Shown piece after piece: positions 1 to 5,331 of a stretch of DNA of 5,331 nt. Numbering within the stretch: the stretch's first letter is position 1; the number at the start of each line of letters is the position of its first letter. This DNA is from Bacteroidales bacterium UBA5266 (lineage in GTDB: Bacteria > Bacteroidota > Bacteroidia > Bacteroidales > WCHB1-69). The DNA lies in NCBI GenBank assembly GCA_002411545.1, contig DHTG01000029.1, positions 1-5,331 on the forward strand, written 5' to 3'. The notes below the pieces were generated by a model that saw only the letters and a program-made list of their open reading frames with translations, searched no databases and was not told the DNA's origin. Position numbers and translations under genes: made by a program.

Positions 1-31
1 GGATGTGCTCTACCTGCTGAGCTACTGAAAC
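1..31 (-). tRNA. tRNA gene, 5' part only (cut by window edge; possibly tRNA-Thr)
   Basis: Read on the minus strand, the first 31 bases fit the 5' part of a tRNA without gaps: a 7-nt acceptor strand GTTTCAG (31-25), the TA of positions 8-9, a D stem GCTC/GAGC (22-19 and 10-7) around the D loop AGCAGGTA with its conserved GG, then A26 and the 5' anticodon-stem strand CATCC (5-1). The anticodon and the whole 3' half lie outside the window, so the amino acid cannot be read. The AGAGCACATCC stretch resembles threonine tRNAs from memory, but this is only a guess. The gene follows xerD on the same strand and has its own promoter-like octamer. Confidence 0.88.
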
Positions 32-53
32 AACATTGTTGTTTTTCGAGCTG

Positions 54-61
54 CAAAAGTA
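54..61 (-). promoter_or_regulatory. Putative -7 element (TACTTTTG) of the tRNA promoter
   Basis: The minus-strand octamer TACTTTTG matches all fixed bases of the Bacteroidota -7 consensus TAnnTTTG. It ends 22 bp upstream of the mature tRNA 5' end, so transcription would begin roughly 15 to 18 nt ahead of it, a sensible short leader. I see no good TTTG -33 element at the expected 19-21 bp spacing; ATTG (77-80) is 15 bp away. The assignment is an inference from motif and position. Confidence 0.5.
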
Positions 62-92
62 CGTAAATTTTCGTTACAATTGCTTATTTTAT

Positions 93-117
93 CATAAAAA
101 ATATTATTTCTTTTATG
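93..117 (-). terminator. Weak inverted repeat downstream of xerD, possible terminator
   Basis: Arms CATAAAA (93-99) and TTTTATG (111-117) are perfect inverted complements around an 11-nt loop, 19 bp beyond the xerD stop. On the minus strand the transcript would form a 7-bp stem with only one GC pair and would not run into a clean U tract. It might help end xerD transcription, but in DNA this AT-rich such a repeat could easily be chance. Confidence 0.2.
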
Positions 118-135
118 GCTTTGTATGTTAATTAT

Positions 136-1041
136 TTACTTATATCTCGGATGAAAAGAGCGCAGTGTTTCCTCCAAATATTCACGGTTGATATGGGTAT
201 ATATTTCGGTTGTAGTGATAGATTCATGTCCTAACATGGCTTGCACCGAGCGCAAATCGGCCCCTCCTTCCATCAGATGAGTGGCGAAGGAATGCCGGAG
301 GGTGTGGGGACTGAGTTGTTTTTTTATCCCGGCATCTGCAGCGGCTTTTTTAATGATAAGGAACACCATTTCGCGGGTGAGTTTACTTCCTCTTCTATTG
401 AGAAATACAATGGATTCGCTTCCTTTTTTAACAGGAAGGTGAATGCGATAATTATCAATATATTCGCTGATAAGTTTCATGGCTAAGTGACCAATAGGCA
501 CCAAACGTTGCTTGTCGCCTTTTCCTATTACATTAATATATCGATCGTTAAAATGCAAATCATTTAATCGCAGGTTTACCAATTCCGATACCCGTAAGCC
601 ACAGGAGTATAAAGTCTCGATGATGGTTTTATTCCTAAAATTCTCGGGTTTACTCAAATCGAGGACATTTTCCATGGCCTCGATTTCTTGCAAACTGAGC
701 ACATTGGGCAATTTACGACCTATTTTAGGGGCTTCCAATAAAGTGAGCGGATTCTTTTCAATTTCATCTTGCATCAAAAGAGCTTTATAAAAAGCTTTTA
801 ATCCGGAGACGATGCGGGCTTGTGAATTAGCTTCCAATTTTTTATCTTCTGTTAAATAAGCAAGGAATTGGCGCAGGTGTTTTAATTCCACTTCGTCGGG
901 TGCTATGGAAAGCCCTTCTTCTTCTAAAAAAAAACGGAACATGGCCACATCGTGAATATAGGCTTCGATGGTGTTGCCTGAAAGCGATTTATCCACTTTA
1001 ATAAAGGTATGAAATGATTTGATGGCCCTATCCCAGTCCAT
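136..1041 (-). CDS. xerD: Site-specific tyrosine recombinase XerD
   Basis: A 301-residue tyrosine recombinase, close to the 298 of E. coli XerD. Together with XerC, XerD cuts and rejoins DNA at the dif site near the replication terminus to resolve chromosome dimers before cell division. The N-terminal SAM-like core-binding domain covers about residues 1-90 and the catalytic domain about 108-290. All active-site residues are visible: R150 (GLRVSEL), K174 (GKGDK), H246 and R249 (HTLRH), H272 (LGHES) and the nucleophile Y281 (EIYTH). Each lies at the E. coli XerD position plus two, including the K-to-H spacing of 72 that differs from XerC. The motifs ETLYSCGLR and GHESITTTEIYTH are typical of Bacteroidota XerD. 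The ATG lies 4 bp after the upstream lipoprotein gene's stop, suggesting co-transcription. The nearby tRNA raises the thought of an island integrase, but length, residue spacing and the absence of phage-type extra domains favour the housekeeping enzyme. Confidence 0.93.
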   Translation of the reverse strand: MDWDRAIKSFHTFIKVDKSLSGNTIEAYIHDVAMFRFFLEEEGLSIAPDEVELKHLRQFLAYLTEDKKLEANSQARIVSGLKAFYKALLMQDEIEKNPLTLLEAPKIGRKLPNVLSLQEIEAMENVLDLSKPENFRNKTIIETLYSCGLRVSELVNLRLNDLHFNDRYINVIGKGDKQRLVPIGHLAMKLISEYIDNYRIHLPVKKGSESIVFLNRRGSKLTREMVFLIIKKAAADAGIKKQLSPHTLRHSFATHLMEGGADLRSVQAMLGHESITTTEIYTHINREYLEETLRSFHPRYK

Positions 1042-1045
1042 TATT

Positions 1046-2026
1046 TTATTCTAATATCTCAAACAATTGATCCAATTTAGGGGTAAGAATGATTTCGGTA
1101 CGACGGTTTTTGGCACGGGCTTCTTTGGTATCGGCAGTATCGAGTGGCACATATTCACTTCGTCCGGAAGCAATTAAACGGTCCGGATTGATATTGCCGT
1201 AACTCAATAAGGTTTTCACCACCGAGGTAGCACGCATTACACTTAAATCCCAATTATCTTTTATCTGAGAAGTGGAAGATGGATTGTATTTCACATTATC
1301 GGTATGACCTTCTACCATTACGGATATTGTTTTATCGGTTTCAAGAACGGCGGCTAATTTTTTAAGCGCTTCTTTGCCGTGCACTCCTATCGCATAACTA
1401 CCGCTTGCAAATAACAATTGCTCTTCCATGGAAACATAAATCTTACCGTTCTTTTCGGTTACGGAAAGTCCGCTGCCTTCAAAACCTTGTAATGCTTGCT
1501 TAATTTTATTTTTTAAATTTTCTATATCTTGGTCTTTTTTATCGAGGATGTTTTGAAGTTCAGTCAACTGTTTTTGTTGTTCCATCAAATCGGCACTTTT
1601 TTGTTCCAATGATTTGGACAATTCATTCAATTGTTTTTCTTTTTGTTCTAAGGTCAGTTGCAGTTCTTCTAAATTTTTCAGGATAATTTCCGCTTCTTTT
1701 TTATTTCCGGCACTCAAACTTTTATAGGCTGACATGAGGTCGTCGTAATTTTTTTGTACAGATTCTTTAGTTGTTTTCAACTCTTTATTGGTACGTTGCA
1801 ACAACAAAATTTCATTTTCCAAACCTGCCACTTTTTGGGTTATTTGTTTCCGTGATGCTTCCAACTCCGTTATTTTAGTCTGAAATTCTATGTTTTCCGA
1901 TTCCAATGATTTTTTTTCACTTTGGCACAATTGCAAATTATCCGAACATTCTGTATATTTTAAATTACTTACACAGGAAAACAATAACATCGAAATGCTT
2001 ATACTGATAATACTTATTTTTTTCAT
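1046..2026 (-). CDS. OmpA-family peptidoglycan-binding lipoprotein with long coiled coil
   Basis: A 326-residue envelope protein. The N-terminus is a lipoprotein signal: two lysines, a hydrophobic stretch and the lipobox LFSC with the lipidated Cys18. Residues about 30-180 form a long Glu/Lys/Gln/Leu-rich coiled coil with a probable break near residues 103-110 (SLSAGNKK). Residues about 185-320 are an OmpA C-terminal domain, which grips the diaminopimelate of peptidoglycan; D243 in GHTDN and R265 in SVMRA are the expected ligand residues, with GRSEYVP (288-294) and AKNRRTEI (305-312) following. The protein probably sits in the outer membrane by its lipid and reaches the cell wall through the coil. 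This architecture is common in Bacteroidota and is often labelled MotB-like by automated tools, but there is no transmembrane ion-channel segment, so a flagellar role is unlikely. It is first in a probable two-gene unit with xerD. Its exact cellular role is not known to me. Confidence 0.88.
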   Translation of the reverse strand: MKKISIISISISMLLFSCVSNLKYTECSDNLQLCQSEKKSLESENIEFQTKITELEASRKQITQKVAGLENEILLLQRTNKELKTTKESVQKNYDDLMSAYKSLSAGNKKEAEIILKNLEELQLTLEQKEKQLNELSKSLEQKSADLMEQQKQLTELQNILDKKDQDIENLKNKIKQALQGFEGSGLSVTEKNGKIYVSMEEQLLFASGSYAIGVHGKEALKKLAAVLETDKTISVMVEGHTDNVKYNPSSTSQIKDNWDLSVMRATSVVKTLLSYGNINPDRLIASGRSEYVPLDTADTKEARAKNRRTEIILTPKLDQLFEILE

Positions 2027-2092
2027 CTTAATTGAACCATTAAAAATTATACATTAATTTGCAATGCAAAATAAAACATTATATGTGGAATA

Positions 2093-2124
2093 AAAAAGTA
2101 TAATTTATATTTTTTTTAAACAAA
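2093..2124 (-). promoter_or_regulatory. Putative promoter of the OmpA-family lipoprotein / xerD unit
   Basis: On the minus strand TTTG (2124-2121) is followed after exactly 20 bp by TACTTTTT (2100-2093), matching seven of eight positions of the Bacteroidota -7 consensus TAnnTTTG with the normal 19-21 bp spacing. The start site would fall near 2086-2088, leaving a leader of about 60 nt. The rest of 2027-2168 is very AT-rich and holds no open frame or clear terminator for the sigma factor gene; it does contain a small palindrome at 2058-2070 within the predicted leader. Confidence 0.45.
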
Positions 2125-2168
2125 GGATTCTTAGCAACTTTTAATATAGAGGCATAATTAACAACATA

Positions 2169-2771
2169 TTACAACTTTATTCCTTGCATTATCTTTTGCA
2201 ACATAAACCGAGCTCTGAAAAGTTTAGCTTTTACGGTTCCCAAGGGAAGCTGCATCCGTTCGGCTATCTCCTCATAGGATAACTCTTCGAAAAAGCGCAA
2301 TTCAACCAAGGTACGATAATGAGGTTTTAAACGCCCAACCACCGTTTTCATCATTTTTTTATTTTCATTATCACAATAACGCTCTTCCGGATCGAGGGTT
2401 TGATCTTTTACCTCAAAGGTGAATATTTCTCCTTCTTCATTTTCATAATTATAATCTAACATAACCATATTCAGCCGTTTTTTTCGTAAAAAATCAATAC
2501 AATTATTAGCCGCAATTTTAAACAACCAAGTACTAAACGCATTTTTATTGGTATAGGTATGCAAGTGATGAAAGGCTTTTCCAAAAGATTCTATCATTAA
2601 ATCTTCGGCATCATAGGGATTATTTACCATTTTTAATATCATGAGGTAAAGCGACTCTCGGTAATTCTCCATTAATTCCGCATAAGCTTGTTGATTATTA
2701 TTCTCAAGAGCCTCACGAATCAATGCGTTATCTCGTTGAGTCTTTTTCGTAGGTTCTTGTTTTATTTCCAT
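2169..2771 (-). CDS. ECF-type (RpoE-like) RNA polymerase sigma factor
   Basis: A 200-residue sigma-70 family protein with the two-domain build of extracytoplasmic-function sigma factors. Region 2, which binds core polymerase and melts the -10 DNA, covers about residues 25-98, with the signature DAEDLMIESF (54-63) and STWLFKIAANNCIDFLRKK (80-98). Region 4, which reads the -35 element, covers about 138-193, with the helix-turn-helix SYEEIAERMQLPLGTVKAKL (165-184). The linker (about 105-138) is markedly acidic and rather long. No region 1 or region 3 is present, so it is not the primary sigma factor. The ATG lies inside the end of the glycosyltransferase gene, a 10-bp overlap that implies one transcript and linked translation. 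No anti-sigma gene lies beside it here, whereas many ECF factors have one, so its control cannot be read from context. The set of target genes is unknown. Confidence 0.9.
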   Translation of the reverse strand: MEIKQEPTKKTQRDNALIREALENNNQQAYAELMENYRESLYLMILKMVNNPYDAEDLMIESFGKAFHHLHTYTNKNAFSTWLFKIAANNCIDFLRKKRLNMVMLDYNYENEEGEIFTFEVKDQTLDPEERYCDNENKKMMKTVVGRLKPHYRTLVELRFFEELSYEEIAERMQLPLGTVKAKLFRARFMLQKIMQGIKL

Positions 2772-3886
2772 TTCTTAGGGGTATAAAATAGTGTGTGAAC
2801 TTGTAATATTGGCAAAAACAGCATAAAAAACAGATCCAAGAAAGGCAGGATGCCTTTGAGTGATTTTTCTTCCAATGTATGTATAATTTTCCCAAAAACG
2901 ATGTATTGAGAAATTAATCTTAGGGTAAACAAAGCAGCTATAATGTACAAATACTTTGTATTATTTATACACAAAAACAAAGCAAGTATTAGGCTACAAT
3001 AGAACATAAAACCAGAGGCAGCATATAAAAAAAGCGCCAATCTATTTTTAAATTTATAATATTTGCCTGTATGCTTGCAATGTTGTTTATAAAGCAGCCA
3101 ATCTGCAAATGTATGCTGTCGTTGTTGGGTAACAATATGTGCTTGCGGATTATATTCTATGGCTGTATTCTTTTTATTGGCAATTTGATTCACAAATAAA
3201 TCATCATCGCTGACATAGGTATTGTAAGAAAGCACATAATTATAGTTAGACAAAAACAAGGATTTCGGGAAAGATAAATTCCGCGATACTCCCCGATAGG
3301 GGTATCCCATCAAAGCATATGAAAAATATTGAGTGGCAACATGTAAGCTATCGTAACGGATCAATGTATTTAAGAGGCCTTTTTTGGGTTCATAGGAACC
3401 GTATCCTAATACAATATAGGTGTCCGTATTATAATGTTTTACCATTTCATATATCCAATTCGGACTTTTAGGTGCACTATCGACATCGGTAATGAGTACG
3501 ATTTCATGTTTGGCCGATTTAATACCGACGGCTAGAGCCATTTTCTTCTCCATGACTCTTACTTGATTGGTGGAAATTGAAACCGGATGTAAATGAGGAT
3601 ATTGTGATTGATATTCTTTCAAAAAGCTGTCTGTTCCATCATCAGAATTATCATTCACAACGATTACTTCATAGTTCGGGTAATCTTGTTCCAATAACGG
3701 ACGTAAATAACGTTTAAGCCAATGCAATTCATTTTTAGCACATATGATTACAGAGACTCCATCATCCATGTCTGCATACGTAGTTTTAGGTCGACGAAAG
3801 GCAAAACGTGCAAATACAATCCAGTAATAAACAAGCTGTATAAAAAGAAAAAACGATAAAATAAGAATCATTGCAAGGGCAAACAT
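2762..3886 (-). CDS. Membrane-anchored family 2 glycosyltransferase
   Basis: A 374-residue glycosyltransferase when counted from the ATG at 3886; a GTG at 3892 would add two residues, and ATG is preferred as the commoner start. One transmembrane helix (about 1-25) precedes a cytoplasmic GT-A domain (about 44-265). It begins VSVIICAKNE and has NDNSDDG (78-84), which contacts the nucleotide sugar, the metal-binding DVD (134-136) and an acidic SDDD (226-229) at the probable catalytic base. The segment KQHCKH (267-272) sits where related enzymes carry a QKxRH- or QxxRW-like acceptor motif, here imperfect. Three further helices (about 281-307, 311-333 and 345-367) close the protein. It probably transfers a sugar to a lipid-linked or envelope acceptor at the inner membrane; donor and acceptor cannot be told. 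It is the first gene of a unit with the overlapping sigma factor, and no polysaccharide cluster is visible around it. Confidence 0.88.
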   Translation of the reverse strand: MFALAMILILSFFLFIQLVYYWIVFARFAFRRPKTTYADMDDGVSVIICAKNELHWLKRYLRPLLEQDYPNYEVIVVNDNSDDGTDSFLKEYQSQYPHLHPVSISTNQVRVMEKKMALAVGIKSAKHEIVLITDVDSAPKSPNWIYEMVKHYNTDTYIVLGYGSYEPKKGLLNTLIRYDSLHVATQYFSYALMGYPYRGVSRNLSFPKSLFLSNYNYVLSYNTYVSDDDLFVNQIANKKNTAIEYNPQAHIVTQQRQHTFADWLLYKQHCKHTGKYYKFKNRLALFLYAASGFMFYCSLILALFLCINNTKYLYIIAALFTLRLISQYIVFGKIIHTLEEKSLKGILPFLDLFFMLFLPILQVHTLFYTPKKWK

Positions 3887-3959
3887 CGACACAATTTACG
3901 TTAAACCAGAATTTTAATTATCAATAGGTTTTCAATAAAATTTGTTTATAATTCATAAG

Positions 3960-3967
3960 CAAAATTA
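3960..3967 (-). promoter_or_regulatory. Putative -7 element (TAATTTTG) for the glycosyltransferase-sigma unit
   Basis: The minus-strand octamer TAATTTTG fits every fixed base of TAnnTTTG. It lies about 74 bp upstream of the ATG at 3886, so the leader would be around 65 nt. No clear TTTG -33 element sits 19-21 bp upstream; the expected place (about 3987-3991) runs into the -7-like element of the divergent tgt promoter. This is motif-based inference. Confidence 0.4.
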
Positions 3968-3990
3968 ACGTTAGTTCCATAATAAAGCCT

Positions 3991-3998
3991 TATTTTTG
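3991..3998 (+). promoter_or_regulatory. Putative -7 element (TATTTTTG) of the tgt promoter
   Basis: TATTTTTG matches TAnnTTTG at all fixed positions and ends 18 bp before the tgt ATG, giving a very short leader of about 12 nt. A good TTTG -33 element is not seen; TTAG (3971-3974) is only 16 bp upstream. The element overlaps an upstream in-frame TTG (3996), which argues that this TTG is not the start of translation. Confidence 0.45.
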
Positions 3999-4016
3999 TT
4001 AAAATTTACTAACAAG

Positions 4017-5147
4017 ATGCAGTTTATAATTTCAAGCTCCGATAAAAAAAGCAAAGCGCGTGCCGGTGAAATCATTACAGATTCCGGACTTATCCAAACG
4101 CCGGTCTTTATGCCTGTCGGAACATTAGGTGCGGTAAAAGGAGTTCATATGAACGATTTAGAAACTCATATTCACGCTCAAATCATCTTAGGCAATACCT
4201 ACCATTTATATTTGCGACCTGGCATGGACGTTATTAATCAAGTGGGTGGTTTACATCGTTTTAACGGATGGAATAAGCCCATACTTACCGATAGCGGAGG
4301 ATTTCAAGTCTTTTCATTGAATCATCGCAGAAAGATTTCCGAAGAAGGCGTTACATTTTCATCCCACATCGACGGCTCCATCCATCAATTTACACCGGAA
4401 AAAATAATAAACATACAACGCAGCATAGGGGCTGATATCATCATGGCCTTTGATGAATGCCCCCCCTATCCCGTAAGTCCCGAATATGCTGAAAAATCTA
4501 TGCATCTAACTCACCGTTGGTTGGAACGTTGTTATAGCGAATGGAAAGAAACAAAAAGCCTCTACGGCAACCATCAATCTCTTTTCCCGATAGTGCAAGG
4601 AAGTGTTTTTAAAAATTTACGAAAACATTCGGCAGAATATATCGCTTCCAAAGAATTCGACGGATATGCCATCGGTGGTGTTTCGGTGGGAGAACCTACT
4701 GAAGATATGTATGAGATCACCTCGCTGTGCTGCGACATATTACCGACCAACAAACCCAGGTATCTGATGGGAGTAGGCACACCGGCTAACATTTTAACAT
4801 GCATAGGCTTTGGAGTGGATATGTTTGATTGTGTGATGCCTACACGTAACGGGCGGAATGCTTCCCTCTTTACTTGGAAAGGCATCATGAATATGAAAAA
4901 TGAAAAATGGAAATACGACTTTAGCCCCTTGGATGAAAACAGCGACTTATTTGCCGATAAAGCCTATTCTAAAGCTTTTATCAGACATTTATTTGTAAAC
5001 GGAGAAATGTTAGGCAGCATGATTGGAAGCATACATAACTTACACTTTTACGTTTCACTTTGTAAAGAAGCTCGTAATCATATACTTATAGGTGATTTTC
5101 AGGCTTGGAAAGAAGAAATGATACCCGTGTTATCTAAACGTATTTGA
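4017..5147 (+). CDS. tgt: tRNA-guanine(34) transglycosylase (queuosine synthesis)
   Basis: A 376-residue Tgt (E. coli 375), which swaps guanine 34 in the anticodon of GUN-anticodon tRNAs (Asp, Asn, His, Tyr) for preQ1, the first tRNA-bound step to queuosine. The ATG at 4017 aligns with the family N-terminus; an in-frame TTG at 3996 would add seven residues and lies within the likely promoter. The TIM-barrel motifs are intact: FMPVGT (31-36), TDSGGF with general-base D92, FDECPP with base-binding D146, Q194 in VQGS, GGVSVGE (220-226, where V224 suggests the bacterial preQ1 substrate) and VDMFDCVMPTRN with nucleophile D271. The usual zinc site is not: the positions of E. coli C302, C304 and C307 are S309, L311 and D314 in an ungapped alignment, while the fourth ligand H340 (IHNL) remains. 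From memory, this loss is shared by other Bacteroidota Tgt proteins. Tandem in-frame stops TGA TAG end the gene. Confidence 0.96.
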   Translation: MQFIISSSDKKSKARAGEIITDSGLIQTPVFMPVGTLGAVKGVHMNDLETHIHAQIILGNTYHLYLRPGMDVINQVGGLHRFNGWNKPILTDSGGFQVFSLNHRRKISEEGVTFSSHIDGSIHQFTPEKIINIQRSIGADIIMAFDECPPYPVSPEYAEKSMHLTHRWLERCYSEWKETKSLYGNHQSLFPIVQGSVFKNLRKHSAEYIASKEFDGYAIGGVSVGEPTEDMYEITSLCCDILPTNKPRYLMGVGTPANILTCIGFGVDMFDCVMPTRNGRNASLFTWKGIMNMKNEKWKYDFSPLDENSDLFADKAYSKAFIRHLFVNGEMLGSMIGSIHNLHFYVSLCKEARNHILIGDFQAWKEEMIPVLSKRI

Positions 5148-5162
5148 TAGAACACATTTTTT

Positions 5163-5193
5163 ATTGACACATGCAACATTTTTTATATTTTTG
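5163..5193 (+). promoter_or_regulatory. Putative promoter of the exported-protein gene
   Basis: ATTG (5163-5166) and TATTTTTG (5186-5193) are 19 bp apart. The second matches the Bacteroidota -7 consensus TAnnTTTG at all fixed bases and the first matches TTTG at three of four. Transcription would begin near 5199-5201, leaving an AT-rich leader of about 34 nt without a Shine-Dalgarno sequence. The same octamer precedes tgt. I see no hairpin terminator for tgt between 5148 and 5233. Confidence 0.5.
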
Positions 5194-5233
5194 CATCGTA
5201 GGTATAACTAATTAACTTTAAAAAGTGATCACA

Positions 5234-5331
5234 ATGAAAATAAAAAACATACTTTTATCGGTTATTTTAATTTTCACAAGTTATTTAACTCATGCACAGG
5301 TAGGTTCAGCTTGTCCCAACTTAAATTTCAG
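5234..5331 (+). CDS. N-terminus of an exported protein, function unknown (cut by window edge)
   Basis: Only the first 32 codons are in the window, open from ATG to the edge. The start encodes a Sec signal peptide: lysines at 2 and 4, a hydrophobic core (ILLSVILIF) and a probable signal peptidase I site after THA (residues 19-21), leaving Gln22 as the new N-terminus, the A|Q cut very common in Bacteroidota. The mature part starts QVGSACPNLNF. There is no lipobox, because the only cysteine (27) lies after the cleavage site and its context is wrong. The VGSxCPNL stretch faintly recalls the start of redoxin or TlpA-like proteins (GxxAPdF), but this is too short to assign. It has its own promoter-like sequence and therefore need not be in an operon with tgt. 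Confidence 0.75.
   Translation, partial: MKIKNILLSVILIFTSYLTHAQVGSACPNLNF

Noticed and set aside
241..486. Plus-strand open frame of 81 codons
   Set aside because: It lies wholly antisense to the xerD catalytic domain, has no recognisable protein features, and the minus-strand frame is clearly the real gene.
512..790. Plus-strand open frame of 92 codons
   Set aside because: Antisense shadow of xerD; composition and lack of motifs do not support a gene.
1..1041. tRNA plus tyrosine recombinase as the edge of an integrated genomic island
   Set aside because: The recombinase has the length, residue spacing and motifs of housekeeping XerD, and no attachment-site repeat of the tRNA end, excisionase or phage gene is visible. 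The tRNA 3' end, where integration usually occurs, is outside the window.
1046..2026. Flagellar motor protein MotB
   Set aside because: The C-terminal domain is similar, but the protein has a lipobox and a coiled coil instead of the MotB transmembrane helix with its proton-binding aspartate.
3898..3973. ACGTTA repeated at 3898-3903 and 3968-3973 in the divergent region
   Set aside because: A six-base repeat in AT-rich DNA is expected by chance, and the spacing gives no clear operator arrangement.
3893..4016. preQ1 riboswitch upstream of tgt
   Set aside because: The predicted leader is only about 12 nt, and I see no C-rich loop and A-rich tail arrangement in the intergenic region.
4574..4888. 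Minus-strand open frame of 104 codons
   Set aside because: Antisense to strongly conserved tgt sequence, including the nucleophile motif; no independent support.

Overview
The window looks like chromosomal DNA from a member of the phylum Bacteroidota (Bacteroidetes). The DNA is AT-rich. Shine-Dalgarno sequences are essentially absent. Promoter-like TAnnTTTG octamers, typical of the primary sigma factor of this phylum, precede several genes. The proteins themselves have Bacteroidota-type sequence signatures: XerD with GHESITTTEIYTH, an OmpA-type lipoprotein with NWDLSVMRA, and a Tgt lacking zinc cysteines. I cannot place it more precisely.

Layout, left to right. Positions 1-31 hold the 5' part of a tRNA gene on the minus strand, cut by the window edge, with its own promoter-like octamer. 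Then come two closely spaced minus-strand genes: a peptidoglycan-binding OmpA-family lipoprotein (1046-2026) and, 4 bp downstream of it, the chromosome-dimer-resolution recombinase XerD (136-1041). Further right is a second minus-strand pair: a membrane-anchored family 2 glycosyltransferase (2762-3886) whose 3' end overlaps the start of an ECF-type sigma factor (2169-2771) by 10 bp. A divergent intergenic region of about 130 bp separates these from the plus-strand genes: queuosine tRNA-guanine transglycosylase Tgt (4017-5147) and the signal-peptide-bearing start of an exported protein (5234 to the right edge).

The genes are mostly household functions: chromosome segregation, envelope attachment, envelope sugar chemistry, transcription control and tRNA modification. 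I see no transposon, CRISPR array, phage gene or toxin-antitoxin module, and no convincing unknown multi-gene system. The most notable points are a Tgt in which all three cysteines of the usual zinc site are replaced while the catalytic aspartates remain, the translationally overlapped glycosyltransferase-sigma factor pair with no anti-sigma gene in view, and a compact divergent promoter region where each gene's -7-like octamer sits where the opposite promoter's -33 element would lie. No gene-free stretch exceeds 300 bases; the longest is 2027-2168.
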